Origin: Williamsia sp. 1138
GTDB taxonomy: Bacteria; Actinomycetota; Actinomycetes; Mycobacteriales; Mycobacteriaceae
Direction: 5' to 3'
DNA: 64,000 nucleotides
Assembly (NCBI RefSeq): GCF_002095435.2
Contig: NZ_MJEJ02000054.1
Coordinates: 310,001 to 374,000, forward strand
Shown here: positions 1 to 8,183 of the stretch, piece by piece
How positions within the stretch are numbered: position 1 is the first letter of the stretch
Layout: the number at the start of each line of letters is the position of its first letter
The notes under the pieces: generated by a model
Seen by the model: only the letters and a program-made list of their open reading frames with translations
Database searches by the model: none
Told to the model about the DNA's origin: nothing
Program-made: the position numbers and the translations under genes

Positions 1-854
1 CACTGACGCCGAAGGGCGGAGTGGTGCGTGACTATCCGGTCGTCCCCGGCATCGACCTGACCGGCGAGGTGGTCGAGTCGCACTCCTCGGACTTCGCGGT
101 CGGCGACCTGGTCCTGGCGCACGGTTACGAGATCGGCACCGGACGGCACGGCGGATACGCGGAGTACGCGCGGGTTCCGGCCGGATGGGTCGTCTCGCTC
201 GGTCCGATCTCCCCGCACGACGGAGCGGCCATCGGCACCGCCGGATTCACTGCGGCGATGAGCGTGCAGGCCCTGATCGAGCGCGGCCTCTCTCCCGCAG
301 ACGGGCCGGTCCTGGTGACCGGGGCGTCGGGCGGAGTCGGTTCTGTCGCCGTCGACCTGCTGGCGGGTGCGGGCTACGAGGTCGTCGCCTCCAGCGGCAA
401 GACGGAAGCCGCCGATCGGCTCCGCGCCCTCGGTGCTACCGACGTGATCGGGCGGCTGCCGGAGGACCCGGATGCCAAGCCCCGCCCGTTGGGCAAGACA
501 CGGTGGGCCGGAGCCGTCGACTGCGTGGGCGGCGCGACGCTGGCGGACGTCCTGAGCTCGGTCAAGTACGGCGGCGCGGTCGCGGCCAGTGGCCTCACCG
601 GAGGACCGGGCCTGTCGACGACGGTCCTGCCCTTCATCCTGCGCGGGGTCGCGCTGCTCGGGATGGACTCGGTGCAGATGCCCATCGAGCCGCGGCGGGC
701 GCTCTGGGAGAAGCTCGGCACCTCGCTGATCCCACATCATCTTGCAGACGTCACCACAGAGGTCGACGTGAAGGACGTCGTCGGAGTCATCGACAAGGTC
801 CGGGCGGGCACGTTCTCCGGTCGCGCCGTCGTCAAGGTTGCCGGCGGCTTCTGA
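1..854 (+). CDS. MDR-family oxidoreductase, acrylyl-CoA reductase/YhdH type (5' partial)
   Basis: The frame is already open at base 3 (LTPKGGVVRDYPVV...), so the start and roughly 45 N-terminal residues lie upstream of the window; the GTG at 21 is an internal codon. About 284 residues remain of a family usually near 325-330. The glycine-rich NADPH-binding stretch VLVTGASGGVGSVAVDLL and the preceding PGIDLTGEVV segment are typical of the zinc-independent YhdH/AcuI medium-chain dehydrogenases, which reduce acrylyl-CoA or quinone-like enones with NADPH. The natural substrate is not shown by the sequence. Confidence 0.85.
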   Translation, partial: LTPKGGVVRDYPVVPGIDLTGEVVESHSSDFAVGDLVLAHGYEIGTGRHGGYAEYARVPAGWVVSLGPISPHDGAAIGTAGFTAAMSVQALIERGLSPADGPVLVTGASGGVGSVAVDLLAGAGYEVVASSGKTEAADRLRALGATDVIGRLPEDPDAKPRPLGKTRWAGAVDCVGGATLADVLSSVKYGGAVAASGLTGGPGLSTTVLPFILRGVALLGMDSVQMPIEPRRALWEKLGTSLIPHHLADVTTEVDVKDVVGVIDKVRAGTFSGRAVVKVAGGF

Positions 855-868
855 TCGGTGCCGGACGG

Positions 869-1237
869 TCAGGAGACCGTGATGACCACCTTGTCCGGAT
901 AGAACGCGAGGTGCCCGGCGATGTCCGAGACGGCGTCATAGGGCTCGGCGTAGGTCCACGCCGCGTCGGTGATCACACCATCGGGTGTCACCAGGTCGAA
1001 GTACGAGGCGTCGCCCTTGTACGGGCAGTACGTCTCCGTCGAACTGGGTCGGAGCAGTGCGGGATCGATCGCTGTCAGGGGCACATAGGCCACCGGCGGA
1101 TAGGAGGACTCCTGCAGGGTGAGCGACTCCGCGGTGTCGGCGACGACGGTCTCACCGGCCCGCACCCTCACCTGACCTCCGCTGCGTTCGACGGTGATCG
1201 GATGCGTCTCGTCGGGAATCAATCGGGTCTTTGCCAT
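869..1237 (-). CDS. DUF427 domain protein
   Basis: A small cytosolic protein of 122 residues. It matches DUF427 through the conserved core TYCPYKGDASYFDL followed by AAWTYAEPYDAVSDIAGHLA. No reaction is established for the family. The ATG at 1237 (MAKTRLIPDE) is preferred over the GTG at 1246 because an AGAGGTGG ribosome site lies just upstream and overlaps that GTG. It faces the 3' end of the MDR reductase and lies downstream of the regulator gene on the same strand. Confidence 0.85.
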   Translation of the reverse strand: MAKTRLIPDETHPITVERSGGQVRVRAGETVVADTAESLTLQESSYPPVAYVPLTAIDPALLRPSSTETYCPYKGDASYFDLVTPDGVITDAAWTYAEPYDAVSDIAGHLAFYPDKVVITVS

Positions 1238-1298
1238 GTGATCCACCTCTCTCGTGTCACTCGCATAACCACTCGTCGGTCGCGCTGATTCCCCGGTC

Positions 1299-2090
1299 TC
1301 ACGGCAGCAGTCGACGCAGGTACTCAGCGGTCTTGTCGTCGGCCGGATAGAAGCTCTCGACGCTGAGTTCGTCCACGGTCACATCCAGTGGCGTCCCGAA
1401 GGTGGTGACCGTGCTGAAGAACGACAACTCCTGATCATCCGCGCGGAGTCGCATGTACACGGCGACGTCGCCGGATATCACCGCGTCTTCTTCCTCTACT
1501 TCCGGCGCCGGGAATGCTTTCAGTTCGGCGAGCAGCGATGTCAGCGCGGGATCGCCGGTCACCCGGATCTGCCTGTCCAGGCGCTCGAACAGGTGCGTCC
1601 GCCATTGCCCGAGATTGATGATCCGGCCCCCGAGTCCACGCGGATCGAGACTGAACTTGAGGACGTTGAACGGCGCCGCGAGCAGATCCTCGGGAGCATC
1701 GTGGGTGAATGCCGCCACCGCCGCGTTGGCGTCCACCAGATTCCAGTGCCGATCGATCGCCAGCGCCGGAAACGGTTCGGTCGCCGTGAGGACCTGGCGT
1801 ATCGCGCTGCGCACCATGGTCATCCGTTCGCCGTCCAGTGGCGATTCGCCGTAGCTCGGCGCAAACCCTGCCGCCAGCAGTAGCTGATTGCGTTCACGCA
1901 GCGGCACGTCGAGGTGGTCGGCGAGCTTGAGCACCATCGTGCGACTCGGCGCCGACCGACCTGTCTCCAGGAAGCTGAGATGTCGGGCGGAGACGTCGGC
2001 CGCCGACGCCAATTCGAGCTGCGGCACACGCCTGGTGGTTCGCCAGTCCCGCAGCAGATCGCCGAAGAGGTAGCGCTGTCGGTCGGTCAT
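1299..2090 (-). CDS. XRE-family regulator with MmyB-like ligand domain
   Basis: 263 residues. The N-terminal third is a Cro/C1 helix-turn-helix (RRVPQLELASAADVSARHLSFLE, about residues 18-40, followed by TGRSAPSRTMVLKLADHL). The rest resembles the MmyB-like ligand-binding domain (PFPALAIDRHWNLVDANAA). This architecture is common in actinobacterial regulators that control a neighbouring dehydrogenase. The gene is divergent from the SDR gene at 2202, which is its most likely target. The ribosome site before the ATG is weak. Confidence 0.85.
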   Translation of the reverse strand: MTDRQRYLFGDLLRDWRTTRRVPQLELASAADVSARHLSFLETGRSAPSRTMVLKLADHLDVPLRERNQLLLAAGFAPSYGESPLDGERMTMVRSAIRQVLTATEPFPALAIDRHWNLVDANAAVAAFTHDAPEDLLAAPFNVLKFSLDPRGLGGRIINLGQWRTHLFERLDRQIRVTGDPALTSLLAELKAFPAPEVEEEDAVISGDVAVYMRLRADDQELSFFSTVTTFGTPLDVTVDELSVESFYPADDKTAEYLRRLLP

Positions 2091-2201
2091 ATCCAGACGT
2101 TCCCTTCCGTTCTCAGATACATCATGTCCGCGACTTCACGGTCAGCCTATGATCGGGCCCGGACCATCGAACGCCGGATCATCAACGCCGAGGAGCTGGA
2201 C

Positions 2202-2963
2202 ATGAGTGTGCTCGACCGTTTTCGGATCGACGACAAGGTGGTGATCGTCACCGGCGCCTCGTCCGGGCTGGGCGTCGCCTTCGCCAAGGGTTTCGCCGAG
2301 GCCGGCGCCCGTGTCGTCCTGGCAGCGCGCCGCGCCGACCGGCTCCGGCAGACCGCCGAACTCGTCGAATCAGTCGGCGGCACCGCACTTTCGGTGGTCA
2401 CCGACATTTCCGATCCCGATCAGGCCACCGCACTGGTCGACGCCGCCATGGCAGAGTTCGGCCAGGTAGACGTGCTGATCAACAACGCCGGCGTCGGCAC
2501 CGCGGTGCCGGCGACCCGAGAGACCCCGGACGAGTTCCGCGCGGTCGTCGACATCAATCTGAACGGCTCGTACTGGGCCGCACAGGCCGCCGGCCGGGTG
2601 ATGCAACCGGGGAGCTCGATCATCAACATCTCGAGCATCCTCGGCATCACCACCGCAGGCCTCCCCCAAGCCGCCTACTCGGCCAGCAAGGCTGCCATCG
2701 CCGGACTCACCCGAGATCTGGCCCAGCAGTGGGGCAGTCGGAAAGGTATCCGCGTCAACGCGATCGCCCCGGGCTTTTTCAAGTCCGAGATGACCGACAC
2801 CTACCCCGACGGCTACCTGCAGGCCATGGGTCCGCGGTTGGTGCTGAGCAGGACCGGCGACCCGGAAGAACTGGCTGCCACCGCAATCTGGCTGGCGTCG
2901 CCGGCCTCCGGATACGTCACCGGCCAGACCATCGTCGTCGACGGCGGCGTCAGCATCACCTAG
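2202..2963 (+). CDS. SDR-family NAD(P)-dependent oxidoreductase
   Basis: 253 residues, normal for a classical short-chain dehydrogenase. The cofactor motif TGASSGLG is at residues 17-24, an NNAG motif follows near residue 94, and the catalytic Ser/Tyr/Lys set is seen as INISSIL and YSASK. The C terminus (SGYVTGQTIVVDGG) is typical of the FabG-like class. The start at ATG 2202 is chosen for its GAGGAG site at 2190-2195; longer in-frame starts run back into the regulator gene. The substrate is unknown. Confidence 0.9.
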   Translation: MSVLDRFRIDDKVVIVTGASSGLGVAFAKGFAEAGARVVLAARRADRLRQTAELVESVGGTALSVVTDISDPDQATALVDAAMAEFGQVDVLINNAGVGTAVPATRETPDEFRAVVDINLNGSYWAAQAAGRVMQPGSSIINISSILGITTAGLPQAAYSASKAAIAGLTRDLAQQWGSRKGIRVNAIAPGFFKSEMTDTYPDGYLQAMGPRLVLSRTGDPEELAATAIWLASPASGYVTGQTIVVDGGVSIT

Positions 2964-2990
2964 CTCGACGGGCCGTTCCGCTTCGCCATC

Positions 2991-3425
2991 TCAGGTGGGC
3001 ATCTTGTCGATGAACCCGTAGACGGCGGTGATCTTCTCGTCGTCGTTCACGACTGCGACATCGAACCCGACCACCAGCGGTTCGGCGCCCGCCTCCGTCA
3101 CCAACTCCCAGGTGAACCTGGCGATGTTGTGGTGGGCGTCGAGCACGGTGCCACGAACGAACCGTAGACCGGCGAACTGCTCCTGCGCGCCGGCGATCAC
3201 CCGGTCGATGCCGTCGACGCCGCTGACCGACGCGAGCGGATCGGTGTAGACGCCGTCGGCAGCCCACAGTGCGCCGATCGCCTCGCGACGGGCCTGCGGG
3301 TCCGTCTCGTTCCATGCGGCGAGGTACTGATCGATCAACGCCCCCACGGCGTCGTCGTGCACTGTCTCGTGAGGCATCTCCGCGGTGTGGTCGAGCTCCG
3401 CTACGCCGTGACTGCTTGATGTCAT
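2991..3425 (-). CDS. SnoaL/NTF2-like protein
   Basis: 144 residues with the NTF2-like pattern: an N-terminal helix (VGALIDQYLAAWNETD), then a stretch reading YTDPLASVSGVDGIDRVIAG, then strands ending in YGFIDKMPT. Such proteins are small cone-shaped enzymes or binding domains of varied function. The ATG at 3425 is preferred over that at 3431 because the AAGGAG site directly abuts 3431 and gives a normal six-base spacing only for 3425. It converges on the SDR gene. Confidence 0.75.
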   Translation of the reverse strand: MTSSSHGVAELDHTAEMPHETVHDDAVGALIDQYLAAWNETDPQARREAIGALWAADGVYTDPLASVSGVDGIDRVIAGAQEQFAGLRFVRGTVLDAHHNIARFTWELVTEAGAEPLVVGFDVAVVNDDEKITAVYGFIDKMPT

Positions 3426-3551
3426 TGCCATCTCCTTCTGCTTGGGTGTGTACCAATCGTGCTGGTCACAGGCGCCTCGCGGCGATGACGTCGAAGGTAA
3501 GTATTTCGCAGGTCGGCCGGGGACTGCGGACGGAGAACGCAGCCGTCTAGG

Positions 3552-3565
3552 ATTGTCGACAAAAT
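3552..3565 (+). promoter_or_regulatory. Predicted GntR operator, copy 1
   Basis: The sequence ATTGTCGACAAAAT has a TTGTCGACAA dyad. It recurs with 13 of 14 bases identical, in reverse orientation, just before the allophanate hydrolase start (4327-4340). Its place about 45 bases before the gntR start suggests autoregulation. Confidence 0.65.
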
Positions 3566-3610
3566 CCCGACCGGCGTGCGTTGCGTCCGGCAGAGAGGAC
3601 GAGACTCGCT

Positions 3611-4291
3611 GTGGCCGTGTCACGAAGGACGATCGACGAGCAGGGACTGCCGGTCAGCCTGGTGGATGTCGCCGGCCGGCGCGTCCGTGACGCCATCCTC
3701 TCGGGTTCGCTGAAGCCCGGGGACAAGATCGTCGAAGAGCAACTCTGCGGCAGTCTCGGTATCAGCAGGGCGCCGTTGCGCGAGGCACTTCGCCTCCTCG
3801 GCCAGCAGGGTCTCGTCGAACATCTCCCGCGCCGCGGATCCCGCGTCACCGCATGGTCTCCGCAGGACATCCTGCAACTGTTCGAATTGCGGCACCTCCT
3901 CGAAAGGCACGCCATCGAATCGGCCCTACCCCTTGCCGACGTGGAGACCGCGCTCGATCCCGTCCGCGAGGCGCTGGGTGACATGCGCGCCGCAAGTGAG
4001 CGCGATGACGACCTCGAGAAGGACGACGCTCATCGGCGCTTCCACGCGGCGGTGGTCGGACTTGCCGGAAATCGCCAGCTCGACATCGCGATGGAACCCG
4101 TCCTGCTCAAGCTGCAGCTGCCGATGGCGATCAATCTCCGCAACGAAGCCCGAGTCCATGACCCGAGCGACGGAATCCGCCGGCACCAGCGAATTCTCGA
4201 AGCATTGGAAACCAACGATTCGCGAATCGCGGTTGCTGCGGCGAAGAATCACGGACAACTGGCCTATTTGGGCCTGGAGAGCAACAGCTAA
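3611..4291 (+). CDS. GntR-family regulator, FCD type, of the biuret operon
   Basis: 226 residues from GTG 3611. The N-terminal winged helix (GRRVRDAILSGSLKPGDKI, then SLGISRAPLREALRLLGQQG) is the GntR signature. The C-terminal helical FCD ligand domain includes FELRHLLERHAIESA and HRRFH, whose histidines usually bind metal. It lies 56 bases upstream of atzF on the same strand, and the same operator-like motif precedes both, so it probably represses itself and the operon until a urea-like or biuret-derived ligand appears. A TTG at 3581 and a GTG at 3617 are alternative starts. Confidence 0.88.
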   Translation: MAVSRRTIDEQGLPVSLVDVAGRRVRDAILSGSLKPGDKIVEEQLCGSLGISRAPLREALRLLGQQGLVEHLPRRGSRVTAWSPQDILQLFELRHLLERHAIESALPLADVETALDPVREALGDMRAASERDDDLEKDDAHRRFHAAVVGLAGNRQLDIAMEPVLLKLQLPMAINLRNEARVHDPSDGIRRHQRILEALETNDSRIAVAAAKNHGQLAYLGLESNS

Positions 4292-4326
4292 CACAAAAGA
4301 CACACAGCCGTTCCGCGGTTGGCACG

Positions 4327-4340
4327 ATTCTGTCGACAAT
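4327..4340 (-). promoter_or_regulatory. Predicted GntR operator, copy 2
   Basis: Read on the minus strand this is ATTGTCGACAGAAT, differing at one base from the copy at 3552-3565. It ends seven bases before the ATG of atzF, so a bound protein would cover the promoter or transcript start. No clear ribosome site fits between it and the ATG, which would agree with a leaderless or very short leader mRNA. Confidence 0.65.
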
Positions 4341-4347
4341 CGACATT

Positions 4348-5781
4348 ATGACTTTCGATGTAACGGCAACCGGGCCCTCGATCGGCCCCTCGGTGGCGGA
4401 GATCCTCCAGTCCCATGCGAGCGGCAGCGGCTCCCCGACGAAGACGGCGGCTCGCGTGGCCGACGCAATTGCCGCCAGAGGTGACGACGGCACCTGGCTG
4501 TCGACAGTGCCGCGCGAAAAGCTCCTCGCCGCAGCCGAAGCCATCGAACAACGACCCGGGGCCCGCACGCTCCCGCTCTACGGAGTCCCCTTCGGGGTCA
4601 AGGACAGTATCGATGTGGCAGGGGTGCCGACCACGCTGTCGTGCCCCGACTACGCCTACATCCCCGCGGCCACCGCACCGGCGGTGCAACGACTGCTCGA
4701 CGCCGGCGCCCTCTACGTCGGTAAGACCAACCTCGATCAGTTCGCGACGGGACTGAATGGGACCCGCACCCCCTACACGGTGCCGCGCAGTGTCTACGGC
4801 AACGACATGATCTCCGGCGGTTCGAGTTCCGGGTCCGCGTTGACCGTGGCCCTGGGTCAGGTGCCCTTCGCGGTCGCCACCGACACCGCGGGATCGGGCC
4901 GGGTGCCGGCCGCACTGAACGGCGTGGTGGGTTTCAAGCCATCCCGCGGCCTGATCAGCACCGTCGGCCTCGTGCCGGCATGCAAGTCCCTCGACTGCAT
5001 CACCGTGATGGCCGGTTCGATCGACGACACCGACCGGGTACTCGAGGTGGTGATCGGTCGCGACGACCGCGACTCCTGGTCTCGAGACCGCGGTCCCCGC
5101 CACGACGGCCGGTCCATCAGGGTGGGGTTGCCCGCTCCCGATGAACTCGACTTCTTCGGGGACGCCGAGATGCAGACCGCGCATCTGGCATTCCGCGACC
5201 GCATCTCCCGCACCGAGGCCATCGTCGATGCCCCGTTGGCTCCGTTCCTGGCCGCAGGTGCCCTGCTCTACTCGGGACCGTGGGTTGCCGAACGCCTCGT
5301 CGAGTTCGCCGACTTCCTTGCCGCCAAGCCGGATTCGATCTTCCCTGTGGTCCGCGACATCCTCCGCAGCGGCGAGAAGTACACCGCTGTCGATGCCTTT
5401 GCCGCACAGCAGAAGCTCCAAGACCTCAAAGCCGAGGTGGCCCGCCTCTGGGAACACATGGACGTCCTGGTGGTCCCCACGATCGGTACCACCTTCACCG
5501 TCGACGAGGTCGTTGCGCGTCCCATCGACTGCAACACGATGCTGGGTCACTACACGCACTTCGGAAATCTCCTGGACCTCAACGGGATCGCCGTTCCGGT
5601 CGGCCACGCTGCCGACGGCCGTCCGCTGAGCGTGATGATTCTCGGGCCCGCACTCTCCGACGACACCGTCCTGACCCTTGCCGCGAGATTTCTCGATGAA
5701 CCCCGCACCACCTCCACGCTGCCCGCCGGTGCGCAGCACAAACATTCAGCACCCACAACTCTCACCGAGGAGCATTCATGA
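4348..5781 (+). CDS. atzF: Allophanate hydrolase (amidase signature family)
   Basis: 477 residues. Allophanate hydrolase splits allophanate to ammonia and CO2, the last step of biuret and cyanuric acid breakdown. The Ser-cisSer-Lys triad can be placed: Lys85 in FGVKDSID, Ser159 in GGSSSGS and Ser183 in [12 protein letters not shown], matching Lys91/Ser165/Ser189 of AtzF from memory. The stretch [16 protein letters not shown] and the distal [17 protein letters not shown] are typical of allophanate hydrolases rather than general amidases. The protein lacks the extra C-terminal domain seen in the ~600-residue forms, or has only a remnant. The stop overlaps the next start (ATGA). Confidence 0.9.
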   Translation: MTFDVTATGPSIGPSVAEILQSHASGSGSPTKTAARVADAIAARGDDGTWLSTVPREKLLAAAEAIEQRPGARTLPLYGVPFGVKDSIDVAGVPTTLSCPDYAYIPAATAPAVQRLLDAGALYVGKTNLDQFATGLNGTRTPYTVPRSVYGNDMISGGSSSGSALTVALGQVPFAVATDTAGSGRVPAALNGVVGFKPSRGLISTVGLVPACKSLDCITVMAGSIDDTDRVLEVVIGRDDRDSWSRDRGPRHDGRSIRVGLPAPDELDFFGDAEMQTAHLAFRDRISRTEAIVDAPLAPFLAAGALLYSGPWVAERLVEFADFLAAKPDSIFPVVRDILRSGEKYTAVDAFAAQQKLQDLKAEVARLWEHMDVLVVPTIGTTFTVDEVVARPIDCNTMLGHYTHFGNLLDLNGIAVPVGHAADGRPLSVMILGPALSDDTVLTLAARFLDEPRTTSTLPAGAQHKHSAPTTLTEEHS

Positions 5782-6503
5782 CCGAAAACCCTATCGCGGC
5801 AACGTCCGTCGAAGCGACACCGGGACCGTTTTCCCTGATCGCGGACAAGACTGCGCTGATCGCGATCGACATGCAGCGCGACTTCATCTTGCCCGGGGGT
5901 TTCGGCGAGAGCCTCGGCAACGACGTGAACATGCTCCTCAAGGTGGTCCCACCGCTCGCCGACCTGCTCGCCGCCGCGCGGGCCGCCGGAATGCTGGTGA
6001 TCCACACCCGAGAGGGCCATTTACCCGACCTATCCGACTGTCCTCCTGCCAAACTCAAGCGCGGTGCACCGTCCAAGCGGATCGGCGACCCTGGCGAATA
6101 CGGCCGCATCCTGATCCGCGGCGAATACGGCCACGACATCATCGACGAACTCGCCCCGATCGACGGTGAGATCGTGATCGACAAACCAGGCAAAGGTGCG
6201 TTCTACGCCACCGACCTGCAACAGATCCTCACCGAGGCCGGCATCACGCAACTGCTGGTCACCGGTGTCACGACGGAGGTGTGCGTGCACACCACCACCC
6301 GGGAGGCGAACGACCGCGGATACGAGTGCCTCGTCGTATCCGACTGTGTCGGTTCGTACTTCCCGGACTTTCAGCGCATCGGTCTCCACATGATCAGTGC
6401 GCAAGGTGGAATCTTCGGCTGGGTCGCCGATTCCGCGGCGGTCATCCCCGCCATTGCCGCTCTATCCGCCAAGCCAGTCTCCGCCCCCACCTCCCAGAGC
6501 TGA
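5778..6503 (+). CDS. biuH: Biuret hydrolase-like cysteine hydrolase (isochorismatase fold)
   Basis: 241 residues. The fold is shown by [11 protein letters not shown], the lysine of [15 protein letters not shown] and the nucleophile in TGVTTEVCV. The triad Asp31, Lys136, Cys169 and Gln209 (in SAQGGIFG) line up, with an offset of 5-6, with Asp36, Lys142, Cys175 and the biuret-contacting Gln215 recalled for Rhizobium biuret hydrolase. The product, allophanate, would pass to the upstream enzyme. GAGGAG at 5768 serves as ribosome site, and the ATG overlaps the atzF stop, so the pair is translationally coupled. Triuret or another ureide is an alternative substrate. Confidence 0.85.
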   Translation: MTENPIAATSVEATPGPFSLIADKTALIAIDMQRDFILPGGFGESLGNDVNMLLKVVPPLADLLAAARAAGMLVIHTREGHLPDLSDCPPAKLKRGAPSKRIGDPGEYGRILIRGEYGHDIIDELAPIDGEIVIDKPGKGAFYATDLQQILTEAGITQLLVTGVTTEVCVHTTTREANDRGYECLVVSDCVGSYFPDFQRIGLHMISAQGGIFGWVADSAAVIPAIAALSAKPVSAPTSQS

Positions 6504-6516
6504 CAGGAACACGTCC

Positions 6517-8106
6517 ATGAGTACCGAAGTCAACGAGAAAGTCCCACTGCCCACACCGGCCGAGCCCGTGAAGATCCCCTGGTGGACCCGCGGCGACACC
6601 AACGCCTTCTTCGGCCTGGGTTTCAACATCCTGGTGAACGTCCTCACCCTCACCGGGCTGATGATCGGCGTCATCAGTGTCTCGCCGGGTGACGTGCTGG
6701 GGACGGTGCTACCCGCGCTCGGCGTCGCGCTGATCCTCGGCAACCTCTACTACACCTGGCTGGCCCGACGCCTGGGCCAGAAGGAGAATCGCACCGACGT
6801 CACCGCGTTGCCGTACGGCCCCAGCGTCCCGCACATGTTCATCGTCGTGTTCGTGGTGATGCTGCCGGTCTACCTGAACACCGATGACGCGATCGCGGCC
6901 TGGCAGGCAGGTCTCGCGTGGGCGTTCATGATCGGCATCATCGTCATGATCGGCGCCTTCGTCGGACCGTACATCCGCAAGATCACCCCGCGCGCAGCGA
7001 TGCTCGGCACCTTGGCAGGCATCTCGATCACGTTCATCTCGATGCGTCCCGCCGCCCAGATGTACGAGGCCGCGTGGATCGGCCTCCCCGTACTCGCCAT
7101 CATCCTGATCGGCTTCTTCACCAATGTGCGCCTGCCGGGCAACATCCCGGTCGGATTGGCCGCTCTGCTCGTCGGTACCGCCATCGGCTGGGCCGGCGGT
7201 TTCATGGACGCACCCGCCGTGGGCGATGCGATCGGCGACATCGCGGTCGGCGTCCCCGATCAGCGCTTCGACATGCTGTTCGACGGATTGAAAGACCTCG
7301 CACCCCTGCTCGGCACCGCGATCCCCCTCGGCGTCTACAACTTCACCGAAGCCATGAGCAACGTGGAGAGCGCAGCGGCCGCCGGTGACAACTACAACCT
7401 GCGCAGCGTCCTGCTCGCCGACGGTGCCGGCGCGATCATCGGTGCCGGCTTCGGCTCCCCGTTCCCGCCTGCGGTGTATATCGGACATCCGGGCTGGAAG
7501 GACGCGGGCGGTCGGGCGAGTTACTCGCTCGCCAGCGGTGTCGCCATCGGATTACTGTGCTTCCTGGGTCTTTTCGGAGTCCTCGATTCGATACTGCCCG
7601 TACCGGCCATCGTGCCGATCTTGCTGTACATCGGTCTCCTCATCGGTGCGCAGGCCTTCCAGGCAGTGCCGCGGATCCACGCCATCGCGGTCGTCGCGGC
7701 GATCTTGCCGAACCTCGCGCAGTGGGCCCACGGACTCATCGACAACGCGCTCTCGGCAGCCGGTACGACGGCGAACGATGTCGGCATGGAGTCGCTCAAC
7801 GGCGCGGGCGTCGTCTATGAGGGTTTGAAGGTGTTCGGTGAGGGTGCGGTCCTGGTCGGACTCGTCTTGGGCACGATGGTCACCTTCATCATCGACAAAA
7901 AGTTCCTCTACGCGGCCATCGCCTCGGCCGTCGGAGCGGTGCTCTCGTTCATCGGCCTCATCCATGCCCCGGAAGTCGCCTGGAATGCGGCACCCGAAGT
8001 GGCCCTGGGTTACCTGTTCTTCGGCATCGTCTGCCTCGGCTACTACTTCCTCCCCGGGGGCAAAGAATCTGTGGAGCACGATGATTCGGACGTGATGGCG
8101 GAGTAA
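6517..8106 (+). CDS. NCS2-like permease, predicted biuret/ureide importer
   Basis: 529 residues with about 12-14 hydrophobic segments. The segment GGDTNAFFGLGFNILVNVL is at first sight a transporter N terminus, and NRTDVTALPYGPSVPHMF plus YIGHPGWKDAGGRASYSLAS resemble the NCS2/AzgA-type nucleobase permeases and related putative regulators. It starts 13 bases after biuH on the same strand, so it belongs to the operon and probably brings in the substrate. Neither substrate nor energy coupling can be read from the sequence. Confidence 0.75.
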   Translation: MSTEVNEKVPLPTPAEPVKIPWWTRGDTNAFFGLGFNILVNVLTLTGLMIGVISVSPGDVLGTVLPALGVALILGNLYYTWLARRLGQKENRTDVTALPYGPSVPHMFIVVFVVMLPVYLNTDDAIAAWQAGLAWAFMIGIIVMIGAFVGPYIRKITPRAAMLGTLAGISITFISMRPAAQMYEAAWIGLPVLAIILIGFFTNVRLPGNIPVGLAALLVGTAIGWAGGFMDAPAVGDAIGDIAVGVPDQRFDMLFDGLKDLAPLLGTAIPLGVYNFTEAMSNVESAAAAGDNYNLRSVLLADGAGAIIGAGFGSPFPPAVYIGHPGWKDAGGRASYSLASGVAIGLLCFLGLFGVLDSILPVPAIVPILLYIGLLIGAQAFQAVPRIHAIAVVAAILPNLAQWAHGLIDNALSAAGTTANDVGMESLNGAGVVYEGLKVFGEGAVLVGLVLGTMVTFIIDKKFLYAAIASAVGAVLSFIGLIHAPEVAWNAAPEVALGYLFFGIVCLGYYFLPGGKESVEHDDSDVMAE

Positions 8107-8129
8107 TCACACTCTCGCCACGAATAGCG

Positions 8130-8158
8130 GTGCCCCGGCCATGTTCAGGTCGGGGCAC
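8130..8158. terminator. Hairpin terminator between convergent genes
   Basis: Eight-base perfect arms GTGCCCCG and CGGGGCAC flank a 13-base loop whose outer bases can pair further. It lies between the permease stop and the L,D-transpeptidase stop and could end both transcripts. Confidence 0.7.
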
Positions 8159-8183
8159 TGCTGTTTCGTCGCCGGCGCATCCG

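Noticed and set aside
4288-5745. 485-codon open frame on the minus strand
   Set aside because: It is the shadow of atzF in high-GC DNA; its translation is Gly/Arg/His-rich without any domain, while the plus frame has clear catalytic motifs.
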